From Fastidiosipila sp964627125 (GTDB lineage Bacteria; Bacillota; Clostridia; Saccharofermentanales; Fastidiosipilaceae), in the NCBI GenBank assembly GCA_964627125.1, contig CAZVJQ010000027.1, forward strand, positions 1 through 22,288: a DNA stretch of 22,288 bases. Reading direction: 5' to 3'. The notes under the pieces are model-generated. The model made no database searches and was not told the DNA's origin. It saw only the letters and a list, made by a program, of their open reading frames with translations. Made by a program: the position numbers and the translations under genes. Below are positions 15,254-22,288 of the stretch, one piece after another. Numbering within the stretch: the first letter of the stretch is position 1; each line of letters begins with the position of its first letter.

Positions 15254-15259
15254 ATTATA
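15254..15259 (-). promoter_or_regulatory. Possible -10 box for the yesL-queA-tgt unit
   Basis: A perfect TATAAT lies on the minus strand 34 bases before the YesL-like start, but no good -35 box stands at the right distance. No terminator is visible between topA and this gene, so readthrough from topA is also possible. Confidence 0.28.
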
Positions 15260-15281
15260 TAAGTCTTATTAAAAATATAAA

Positions 15282-15311
15282 ACTAAAAATATTTGAATAC
15301 TAAAAATATTT
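15282..15311. repeat. Two tandem 13-bp direct repeats downstream of topA
   Basis: ACTAAAAATATTT occurs at 15282-15294 and again, identically, at 15299-15311, a period of 17 bases with the 4-base spacer GAAT. Each copy contains the palindrome AAATATTT. The pair lies immediately after the topA stop and upstream of the possible yesL -10 box. Confidence 0.7.
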
Positions 15312-15315
15312 TAAA

Positions 15316-17439
15316 CTATTCCTTATCAGTTTTAGTTTTCTTCTCTTTTTTTCTTGTTGGACAGTCTGTATTTGAACAGTAGTTATATGAACCACTCTTT
15401 CTTTTACGTTCTAACATGTAGCTACCACATACTTCACAAGCACTGTCATCAACTGGTAAGTCCCAAGATATGAAATCACACTCTGGATCTTCACCCTTCT
15501 TATCACAAACATAAAAAATTCTATTTCTTCTACTCTTCTTAGAGACAACAGACGAAGAACATTTAGGACATTTTCTACCAGTGTCGTAATTGACTGAATC
15601 TGTGTAATCACAATCTGGGAAGTTTGTACAAGCAATGAATTTACCAAATCTACCTACCTTATAAACTAGGTCACCCTCCTTACATTTAGGGCACTTCTCG
15701 CCTAGTTCAACTTCAGGCATTTCCATCTTCTCAATGCTGTCATTAGCAGTTTCAATATCTTTATGGAAGTCTGGATAGAACTCTCTTAGTAGTTCAACTC
15801 CTTCTTTCTCTCCATCTTCTACTTTATCTAAACCTGATTCCATATCAGAAGTAAATTGGACGTCTACTATGTATGCGAAATTTTCCTCTAGTAGTTCAGT
15901 TACAATTGTTCCAATTTCAGTTGGAACTAAACTCTTATTATCTTTCTCAACATATTGCCTGTTTAAGATAGTAGAAATAGTAGCAGCATAAGTAGATGGT
16001 CTACCTATACCATTTTCTTCCATAGCCTTAATCAACGAAGCTTCAGTATATCTTGCAGGTGGTTGAGTGAATTTTTGTTGAGGATCAATCTTCTCGCATA
16101 AGACATTTTCATTCTCAGATAGTTCAGGTAATTCTTCAGTAGTGTTTCTACCTAAATACTCATTATAAACTCTCATGTAACCATCAAACTTAATTGTCTC
16201 ACCCTTAGTTCTGAAAATATGAGTTTTGTTTTTAATATCTAAAGTAACAGTATCAATTACTGCATCAGTCATTTGGCTTGCAATGAACCTATCCCAAATC
16301 AACTTATATAGCTTATATTGTTCATCATTAAGAGAATATTTTATCTTCTCAGGGTCTAAATTAAAGTGAGTTGGACGAATAGCTTCGTGAGCATCTTGTG
16401 ATGATGAACCTTTGTTAGTATATGTTTTTGCACTCTTAGATAAATACTTATCACCAAATGTTTCTTTAATATATTTTCTAGAACTTACAAGAGCTTCATC
16501 TGAAATTCTTACAGAATCAGTTCTCATATAAGTAATTAGAGAAGTTTGACCTTCAGCACCAACAGTAATACCTTCATATAACTGTTGAGCAACACTCATT
16601 GTTCTTCTAGAGTTGAAGTTTATTCTAGAAGATGCATCTTGCTGCAATGTACTTGTAGTAAATGGAGCCTTAGATTTTCTTCTTCTCTCACCCTTTTTAA
16701 TTGTATGTACAGAAAAATTATCTTTATCTAGATCATCTACAAGTGCCTTACTCTCTTCGGCAGTTTTAATCTCATTCTTCTTAACTTTAAAACCTTCAAG
16801 TTCACCTTGATATCTTGATGAGAATGTTTTATCGTCACCATGTTTTCTTAAGGTTAAATCTATATGCCAGTATTCTTCAGGAATAAATGCCTTAATTTCT
16901 CGTTCTTTATCAACTATCATCTTAGTTGCTACTGATTGAACTCTACCAGCAGATAAACCTTTACGAATCTTTTTCCATAGTAATGGGCTTAATTCATAGC
17001 CTACTAATCTATCTAATATTCTTCTAGCTTGTTGAGCATCAACTAAATCTAGATTAATTGCTCTTGGATTATTAATAGCTTCTTGTACTGTTTTTTCAGT
17101 AATCTCATTAAAACTGACTCTATTTTCAGCAGCTGGGTCTATTTTTAAAACATTAGCTAAATGCCATGCAATAGCTTCACCCTCTCTATCCGGGTCAGTT
17201 GCGAGATAAATATTCTCAGCATTTGCAGCTAAGTTTTTTAATTCCTTTATTACTTTATGTTTACCTTTCATGGTTACATAGCGTGGTTTAAAATCATTTT
17301 CCACATCCACACCCATGGTCCCACCAGGTAAATCTCTAATATGACCTACTGAAGCTGTGACTTTATAATCGCTTCCTAGGTATCTTTCAATTGTTTTACC
17401 TTTTGCAGGCGACTCAACTATTACTAAATTTTTACTCAT
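15316..17439 (-). CDS. topA: DNA topoisomerase I (type IA)
   Basis: A 707-residue enzyme that relaxes negative supercoils. The N-terminal TOPRIM domain has VIVESPAKGKT (E9) and the acidic cluster TDPDREGEAI (D82, D84, E86). QQARRILDRLVGYELSPLLW follows, and the catalytic tyrosine is Y304 in TYMRTDSVRIS. The C-terminus carries three C4 zinc ribbons: C583/C586/C604/C610, C624/C627/C645/C654 and C668/C671/C688/C693, then a lysine-rich end. Length and domain order match Gram-positive TopA. AAAGGAAAG precedes the ATG. It starts 36 bases after dprA, the usual dprA-topA order of Bacillota, with no terminator between. Confidence 0.98.
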   Translation of the reverse strand: MSKNLVIVESPAKGKTIERYLGSDYKVTASVGHIRDLPGGTMGVDVENDFKPRYVTMKGKHKVIKELKNLAANAENIYLATDPDREGEAIAWHLANVLKIDPAAENRVSFNEITEKTVQEAINNPRAINLDLVDAQQARRILDRLVGYELSPLLWKKIRKGLSAGRVQSVATKMIVDKEREIKAFIPEEYWHIDLTLRKHGDDKTFSSRYQGELEGFKVKKNEIKTAEESKALVDDLDKDNFSVHTIKKGERRRKSKAPFTTSTLQQDASSRINFNSRRTMSVAQQLYEGITVGAEGQTSLITYMRTDSVRISDEALVSSRKYIKETFGDKYLSKSAKTYTNKGSSSQDAHEAIRPTHFNLDPEKIKYSLNDEQYKLYKLIWDRFIASQMTDAVIDTVTLDIKNKTHIFRTKGETIKFDGYMRVYNEYLGRNTTEELPELSENENVLCEKIDPQQKFTQPPARYTEASLIKAMEENGIGRPSTYAATISTILNRQYVEKDNKSLVPTEIGTIVTELLEENFAYIVDVQFTSDMESGLDKVEDGEKEGVELLREFYPDFHKDIETANDSIEKMEMPEVELGEKCPKCKEGDLVYKVGRFGKFIACTNFPDCDYTDSVNYDTGRKCPKCSSSVVSKKSRRNRIFYVCDKKGEDPECDFISWDLPVDDSACEVCGSYMLERKRKSGSYNYCSNTDCPTRKKEKKTKTDKE

Positions 17440-17475
17440 TAAATCTTTCCTTTATATACACTCGTCTTCACGATA

Positions 17476-18645
17476 CTATTTATTTAATAGAAAATATTTT
17501 CCATTATTAGAAGATACAAGCCCAATAGACTCTAATATTACTATATTAGTTCTTAATTCTAAGCTAGATAGCCCAGATGCATTCTGCAATTCTACTTCAT
17601 CAAATGAATTTTGCGCAAGTATTAGGACAATATCCTTCAGAGTTTCAATATTATACATCGACAATTTATCTATTAATTCTAAATCTAAATCATCATGAAT
17701 ATCAAATGGATCCATTTTCCTAGGAATTAATCCTAAGTATTCTATTATATCTTGAGCATTGCGAATTAGTATGGCTCCATCTCTAATTAACTTATTACAA
17801 CCCTTAGAATTCTCTGCATAAATAGATCCAGGTACTGCCAAAACATCTCTTCCTTGCATTGCAGCAAACTCACAAGTAATAAGTGTACCACTCTTTTCAC
17901 CTGCTTCAACAACAAGTACAGCTTCTGACAGAGCGCTTATTATTCTATTTCTTGCAGGAAAGTATTGTTTTATGGCTCTAACTTCAGGAGCATGCTCAGA
18001 AATAAGCAAGCCATTTTCTGCAATTTCTTCTTTCAATTGTTTATGTTCAGCTGGATAAGTGAGATTTAAACCATGAGCCAAACAAGCAACAGTAAATATA
18101 TTATTCCTAAGTGCTTCCTTATGTGCTAAAGAATCTACTCCTCTTGCTAAGCCAGAAATTACAATTAAATTGTAGTTTCTTAATTTCTTAAATTCATTAA
18201 GAATAAATCTCTCACCATAAGCAGACATTTTCCTAGTACCTATTACAGATATATGCCTTCTCGATACTTCATTAAATTCATCTATCTTCCCTTTATGAAA
18301 TATTATTATAGGTTTATCTGCTGAGTGGTTAAGCATTTTAGGATAAGTTTCATCAAATATAGCACTAATAGAAATATCATTGTCTATACATGTTTTTAGT
18401 GTAGATTCAACTAATTGAACGACTTCGGTTCTTTCTTGGTAAATAGTTAAATATAGATCCATTAATTTCTCAGAAGAATTCAACACTTTATAACTATTTG
18501 TAATTTTATCGAAAAAATTATTATAGTTTAAATTGCTTGTAAAATCTGTATCTTCAATAATTTTCAACAGTTCTCTTCTCTTAATTATAGACTTCCTCTG
18601 TAGATAATAAAGGCCGAGACGAATTCTCATGTCATCTAAATTCAT
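17476..18645 (-). CDS. dprA: DNA processing protein DprA/Smf
   Basis: A 389-residue protein that binds incoming single-stranded DNA and loads RecA during natural transformation; it is also widely conserved in bacteria not known to be competent. Residues 1-110 are a helical, poorly conserved N-terminal domain. The extended Rossmann fold covers about 115-305, with VIGTRKMSAYG (134-144), SGLARGVDSLAHKEAL (164-179), the lysine-binding-pocket-like FPARNRIISALS (229-240) and GTLITCEFAAMQGRDV. The C-terminus (about 325-389) is a winged-helix DML1-like domain. GGAGG inside the end of comM precedes the ATG, which overlaps the comM stop as ATGA, so the two are translationally coupled. Confidence 0.96.
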   Translation of the reverse strand: MNLDDMRIRLGLYYLQRKSIIKRRELLKIIEDTDFTSNLNYNNFFDKITNSYKVLNSSEKLMDLYLTIYQERTEVVQLVESTLKTCIDNDISISAIFDETYPKMLNHSADKPIIIFHKGKIDEFNEVSRRHISVIGTRKMSAYGERFILNEFKKLRNYNLIVISGLARGVDSLAHKEALRNNIFTVACLAHGLNLTYPAEHKQLKEEIAENGLLISEHAPEVRAIKQYFPARNRIISALSEAVLVVEAGEKSGTLITCEFAAMQGRDVLAVPGSIYAENSKGCNKLIRDGAILIRNAQDIIEYLGLIPRKMDPFDIHDDLDLELIDKLSMYNIETLKDIVLILAQNSFDEVELQNASGLSSLELRTNIVILESIGLVSSNNGKYFLLNK

Positions 18646-20162
18646 TTAGACCTCCTATATGAAAATGCTTCAAGAATATCTTGCTCTTGTATATCTTCAT
18701 GTTTATTTAGATCAGCTATAGTTCTACTAATTCTTAGAATTGATTGATAGGCACGAATTGATAGAGTAAAGTTACTTGCTAATGTTTCGAAAAGATTGAA
18801 TGCATTATCTTCAATTAATAATCTATCTCTGAAACTAGCAATATCTACCCATGCATTTAATTTTTTATGATTAAAGTTAATATCTTTATATCTATTATCT
18901 TGAATGACTCTTGCATCTTGAACTTTCTGATTGTATTCAGATAAATCGTACTTAAATTTACTAATAGAATCTTTTAAACCATCTCTATCAATTCTCTTTA
19001 CATTTAAAAATAGATCAAATCTATCATATAGAGGTGTATTAAATTTATCTTTATATCTCTTTATAACATGATCACTACATTCACATTTACTGTCATCTTC
19101 ATATAGCTCACCGCATGCACAGGGATTGGAAGCAGCTATAGTTATAAATCTTGAATTAAAACTTATGAAATCACCATTAATATATCTTTCTATATAACCA
19201 TCTTCCATAATCTTACTTAGCTGATTTAATACTTCAGATCTAAATAGAGCTACTTCATCTAAAAATAGTATTCCATTATTTGCTAGTAATAATTCTCCTA
19301 ATGGATATTTATAGGCACTGCCAATCATTGCTGCCTTAGTTATTGAATGATGTGGTTCTCTAAATATACCTCGTCTTATATCTACATCTTCATAATTTAA
19401 ACCAATGCTTGAATGTTCAAGAGCAATATTATACTTTTCTATTTCATTCATTTTTGGCAATAAATATTTTGAAGCTCTTGCTAAAGTAGTCTTGCCAGAT
19501 CCTGCTGAACCCAACATTAATAAATTATGCCCACCAGCTACAGCAATTTGACAAGCTCTCCATGCTGCTTCTTGCAAATCAATAGGTATATTAAATTCAT
19601 CAGGGATTTCTATATTAGTATCTTCTGTAATATCTAATTCAATAGAGTCACTAAATAAATTATTAAATTGATAACTTTTAATATCAGATAATGAATTAAA
19701 GAAACTTAGGCCATTAAAATATTGCTCTAGTATTAATTTAGCATCTTCTGGTACTAAAATATAATCACATTCAGCATCTAAGAAAGGATGAGTTAATGAT
19801 AATGCTTGAGGAACTGACTCAATACTTCCATCTAGTGACAATTCTCCCCATGCAGCAAATCTATAAGACTGTGGTAGTTGCTTACTTGCTTGTAATATAC
19901 CTAATGCTATAGCTAAATCAAATGAAGAACCTTTCTTACTCCTCCATGCTGGACTTAGATTTATTGTTATTCTTCTATCTGGCCAGACATATCCACTATT
20001 CTTAATAGCAAATTTAACTCTCTCTCTAGATTCTTTAATCGCAGAGTCACCTAATCCAACTATATTATAAAATGGCAATCCATTATTTAAACTTACTTGT
20101 ACTTCTACAAGTGATATTTCATTTAAATTTATTGAACTACTATATACAGTGCTAGTACTCAT
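18642..20162 (-). CDS. comM: ComM/YifB family AAA+ ATPase (Mg-chelatase-like)
   Basis: A 506-residue AAA+ protein. In Vibrio, ComM is a hexameric helicase promoting branch migration during transformation; relatives are called YifB or Mg-chelatase-like. The N-terminal ribosomal-S5-fold/Lon-like part includes VGLGDSAIKESRERVKFAI and NLSPAWRSKKGSSFDLAIAL. The AAA+ core has Walker A GSAGSGKT (218-225), Walker B ILFLDE (298-303) and sensor/arginine residues near LYDRFDLF. A four-cysteine insert (C348, C350, C360, C362; NPCACG, then CEC) replaces the family's usual NPCPCG zinc site. The C-terminal helical lid is SIRAYQSILRISRTIADL. GGAGGTG before the ATG is a strong binding site. Sequence is somewhat divergent (GSAG and REPHHS where GPPG and RAPHHS are common). 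Confidence 0.94.
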   Translation of the reverse strand: MSTSTVYSSSINLNEISLVEVQVSLNNGLPFYNIVGLGDSAIKESRERVKFAIKNSGYVWPDRRITINLSPAWRSKKGSSFDLAIALGILQASKQLPQSYRFAAWGELSLDGSIESVPQALSLTHPFLDAECDYILVPEDAKLILEQYFNGLSFFNSLSDIKSYQFNNLFSDSIELDITEDTNIEIPDEFNIPIDLQEAAWRACQIAVAGGHNLLMLGSAGSGKTTLARASKYLLPKMNEIEKYNIALEHSSIGLNYEDVDIRRGIFREPHHSITKAAMIGSAYKYPLGELLLANNGILFLDEVALFRSEVLNQLSKIMEDGYIERYINGDFISFNSRFITIAASNPCACGELYEDDSKCECSDHVIKRYKDKFNTPLYDRFDLFLNVKRIDRDGLKDSISKFKYDLSEYNQKVQDARVIQDNRYKDINFNHKKLNAWVDIASFRDRLLIEDNAFNLFETLASNFTLSIRAYQSILRISRTIADLNKHEDIQEQDILEAFSYRRSK

Positions 20163-20227
20163 CTCCCACCTCCATAGAAAAATTTTATCTTATGTTTCTA
20201 GGGTGGCTTTGGCCATAATTGCAACAA

Positions 20228-20233
20228 ATTATA
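20228..20233 (-). promoter_or_regulatory. Possible -10 box for the comM-dprA-topA unit
   Basis: TATAAT on the minus strand, 65 bases before the comM ATG, in the divergent ychF-comM region. No convincing -35 box accompanies it. Confidence 0.3.
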
Positions 20234-20246
20234 ACAATGACTATGC

Positions 20247-20279
20247 TTGACAGAAATTGAAAGATATTTAAGCTATAAT
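20247..20279 (+). promoter_or_regulatory. Candidate ychF promoter with an unusually long spacer
   Basis: A perfect TTGACA (20247-20252) and a perfect TATAAT (20274-20279) lie upstream of ychF, but 21 bases apart instead of 17. Either only one box is used with a degenerate partner, or spacing is compensated by an activator. The start would be about 58 bases before the ATG. Confidence 0.42.
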
Positions 20280-20344
20280 GAAGAATAGCTTTTATGATAA
20301 AGAAATTAAGATTTAAGTATTTATCATTTAATTTGGAGGGAAAA

Positions 20345-21436
20345 ATGAATTTAGGAATTGTTGGATTACCAAATGTTGGTAAAAGTACATTATTCAACGC
20401 TATTACTCAGGCAGGTGCATTAAGTGCAAACTATCCTTTTGCTACTATTGATCCTAACGTAGGCATGGTTAATGTACCAGATGAAAGATTACCTATACTA
20501 TCTAAAATTTCAGGAAGTAAAAAACTTGTTCCTGCAACTGTAGAATTTGTTGATATTGCAGGATTAGTAGCAGGTGCTAGTCGTGGTGAAGGATTAGGAA
20601 ATAAGTTCTTAGCAAACATTAGAGAAACTGATGCTATTTTGCATGTTGTTAGATGCTTTGAAAATGATGAGATAATTAATGTTAATGCTTCTACTGATGC
20701 AGCTCGTGATATGGATATTATTAATACTGAACTTATTCTTGCTGACTTAGAATGGATTGGTAAGCATAACGAAAAACTTAGAAAACAAGCTAAGGCTGAT
20801 AAAGATAAACGTGCTGAACTAGAGTTTTGTGAAAGATTAGAAACACATCTTGAAGAAGAAAGACCAGCAAGAACTTTCGATATTGAAGAAGATGAATTAG
20901 AATTTGCTAAGCAGTTATCTCTACTAACATCTAAGCCTATTTTATATGTTGCTAATGTTGCTGAAGACGAGATATTAGATACATCTAACAATCCAAATGT
21001 TGCAGCAGTTGCCGAAAGAGCAGCATCTGAAAATGCACAATATCTAACAATTAGCGCTCAAATTGAAGAAGAGATTTCATCATTCGAAGAAGAAGATAAA
21101 TTAGCCTTCTTAGAAGAACTTGGTCTTGAAGAATCAGGTTTAGATAGAATTGTTAAAGCTTCTTATAGTCTCTTAGGTCTAATTTCATTCTTAACTACAG
21201 GCGAAGTTGAAACTAGAGCTTGGACCATTACAAAAGGAACTAAGGCTCCTCAAGCTGCAAGTAAAATCCACAGTGATATTGAACGTGGTTTTATTCGTGC
21301 TGAAGTTGTAAGTACCGAAGATTTAGTTAGAGAAGGTTCTATGGCTAAGTGTAAAGAAAAAGGTTTAGTTAGATCCGAAGGAAAAGAATATATCGTTAAA
21401 GATGGAGATGTAATTTTATTCAGATTTAATGTATAG
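20345..21436 (+). CDS. ychF: Redox-regulated P-loop ATPase YchF (OLA1 family)
   Basis: A 363-residue Obg-related ATPase that associates with ribosomes. Walker A is GLPNVGKST (7-15), the switch segment VDIAGLV, and the nucleotide-specificity motif is NVAE rather than NKxD, the hallmark that makes this family prefer ATP over GTP. A coiled-coil insert and a C-terminal TGS domain follow, with the conserved FLTTGEVETRAWTI, RGFIRAEVV and YIVKDGDVILFRFNV end. The frame is open 17 codons upstream, but TTGGAGGG before the ATG at 20345 and the universal MNLGIVGLPNVGKST beginning fix the start. It is transcribed away from comM, alone, and ends in a strong terminator. Confidence 0.98.
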   Translation: MNLGIVGLPNVGKSTLFNAITQAGALSANYPFATIDPNVGMVNVPDERLPILSKISGSKKLVPATVEFVDIAGLVAGASRGEGLGNKFLANIRETDAILHVVRCFENDEIINVNASTDAARDMDIINTELILADLEWIGKHNEKLRKQAKADKDKRAELEFCERLETHLEEERPARTFDIEEDELEFAKQLSLLTSKPILYVANVAEDEILDTSNNPNVAAVAERAASENAQYLTISAQIEEEISSFEEEDKLAFLEELGLEESGLDRIVKASYSLLGLISFLTTGEVETRAWTITKGTKAPQAASKIHSDIERGFIRAEVVSTEDLVREGSMAKCKEKGLVRSEGKEYIVKDGDVILFRFNV

Positions 21437-21463
21437 ATTTATAAGAAAATTGAGTATTTGCTT

Positions 21464-21490
21464 AAATGAGCTTGAAAAAGCTCATTTTTT
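21464..21490 (+). terminator. Terminator of ychF
   Basis: AAATGAGCTT and AAGCTCATTT form a perfect 10-bp stem around a GAAA tetraloop, followed by a T run. It starts 28 bases after the ychF stop. Confidence 0.93.
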
Positions 21491-21648
21491 ATATTTCCAA
21501 CGAATTATTATTCAACGAGTAATACATAAATATGACATATCCTTTATAAACATTGTGTAAATGCAATAATAATTATAACAATTGACTAATTTTTCAAATC
21601 TTATTTCTTGCTAAGGTTTTATTATAAACAATAAGTATAGGAGGCAAC
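21491..21648. other. Intergenic region between ychF terminator and dehydrogenase
   Basis: Very AT-rich, 158 bases. TTGACT occurs near 21582 and several TATAA-like stretches are present (for example around 21625), but no pair has acceptable spacing. I see no RNA gene or repeat; it presumably holds the dehydrogenase promoter. Confidence 0.4.
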
Positions 21649-22288
21649 ATGAGTAGATTAGAAGGTAAAGTAGCAGTAGTAACCGGTGGTGCACAAGGTT
21701 TAGGTGAAGCAATTGTTAAAGAACTTTTAGCACAAGGTGCAAAAGTAGCATTTGGTGATGTCCAAGAAGACAAAGGTCAAAAACTAGCTGATAGTTAGGC
21801 GAAAATGTTAAATTCATTAAATTAGATGTTTCAGATGCAGATAACTGGCAATCATTCATTAATGAAACAGTCGAAGCTTTTGGAGATGTGGATATTTTAG
21901 TAAATAATGCTGCAATCGTTGGATATGTAAGCATTGATGAGATGGAAGATGATTTCTATCGCAATATGGTAAATGTCAATCAAGTAGGTACATTCTTAGG
22001 AATTAAATACATTGTCCCAACAATGAAGAATGTAGAAAATGGTCGAATTATTAATATTTCTTCTGTAGAAGGAATTAGAGCTCTACCTGGTGGTGCAGCT
22101 TATGAATCAACAAAATTTGCTGTACGTGGTATGACTAAGGCAGCAGCAATTGACTTAGCAAAACATGGCATTTTAGTTAACTCAGTCCATCCAGGACCAA
22201 TATTAACTCTAATGCTGCAAAAATCAATTGACGAGAAATATGACGATGAGTCAGAGTTCTATGCAGGGGTTCCTCTAGGACGTGGCGG
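21649..22288 (+). pseudogene. Short-chain dehydrogenase/reductase, frameshifted and cut by window edge
   Basis: An NAD(P)-dependent classical SDR of the glucose-1-dehydrogenase/3-oxoacyl reductase-like kind. The first part reads MSRLEGKVAVVTGGAQGLGE with the TGxxxGxG dinucleotide motif, and stops after 49 codons at TAG (21796-21798). The homologous sequence continues at once in the next frame (from 21795) as LGENVKFIKLDVSDADNW, VDILVNNAAIVG (NNAA motif), INISSVEG with the catalytic serine, and AAYESTKFAVRG with the YxxxK pair, up to the window end. Adding one T in the AGTTAG stretch restores a single frame, so one base is missing. Either the gene is newly inactivated or this is a sequencing/assembly error; everything else, including the GGAGG site, looks functional. 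Substrate is unknown. Confidence 0.92.

Noticed and set aside
20294..20344. N-terminal extension of YchF
   Set aside because: All homologues begin at MNLGIVGLPNVGKST and a strong binding site precedes that ATG.
20431..20991. 186-codon minus-strand frame
   Set aside because: Antisense to ychF, serine/leucine-rich mirror of its codons, no supporting signals.
21780..21800. Programmed -1 frameshift in the dehydrogenase
   Set aside because: No X-XXY-YYZ slippery sequence and no following stem-loop; SDR genes do not use programmed shifting, so a deletion is simpler.
1..22288. CRISPR array, insertion sequence or prophage
   Set aside because: No regularly spaced repeats, transposase, integrase or phage structural genes are seen on either strand.

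Overview
The window comes from an AT-rich, low-GC Gram-positive bacterium (Bacillota). Purine-rich AGGAGG-type ribosome binding sites, SigA-type promoters and short U-tailed terminators are common. The RNase P RNA is of the class A (ancestral) type, whereas Bacilli normally carry class B, so a clostridial or tissierellial lineage is more likely than a bacillus or lactobacillus. I cannot name the genus from sequence alone.

Layout: everything from 1 to about 20160 is on the minus strand and reads right to left; the last 2 kb (ychF and a dehydrogenase) is on the plus strand. From the left edge: (a) 1-3350, an accessory-looking operon with its own promoter, made of a WYL-domain regulator, a left-handed beta-helix acyltransferase-like protein, a sulfatase, and the first 26 codons of a SUMF1/formylglycine-generating-enzyme-like gene cut off by the window edge. 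(b) 3352-6640, an RNA-processing block: pnp, rpsO and the RNase P RNA gene rnpB, with promoters, leaders and terminators visible. (c) 6659-11355, dnaG, rpoD, trmK and nif3, a common Bacillota replication/sigma-factor cluster. (d) 11449-15220, a YesL-family membrane protein, queA, tgt and yajC (queuosine tRNA modification plus a Sec accessory subunit). (e) 15316-20162, comM, dprA and topA (DNA uptake/processing and DNA topology), with comM and dprA overlapping by four bases. (f) 20163-20344, a divergent promoter region. (g) 20345-22288, ychF with a strong terminator, then a short-chain dehydrogenase interrupted by a one-base frameshift and truncated by the window edge.

Most of this is core housekeeping. 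The points that repay attention are the sulfatase/SUMF1 pair, where the second gene sits in the same frame right after a single TAG stop; structured leaders before pnp and rpsO; a perfect hairpin between rpoD and trmK that captures the first ATG of the longer trmK reading frame; evidence for a GTG start of dnaG; a 13-bp tandem repeat downstream of topA; and the frameshifted dehydrogenase. I found no CRISPR array, transposase, prophage gene, tRNA or rRNA. No stretch longer than 300 bases lacks a feature: the largest 'gap' (6104-6658) is filled by the rpsO leader/promoter and rnpB, and 21491-21648 holds nothing I can assign.
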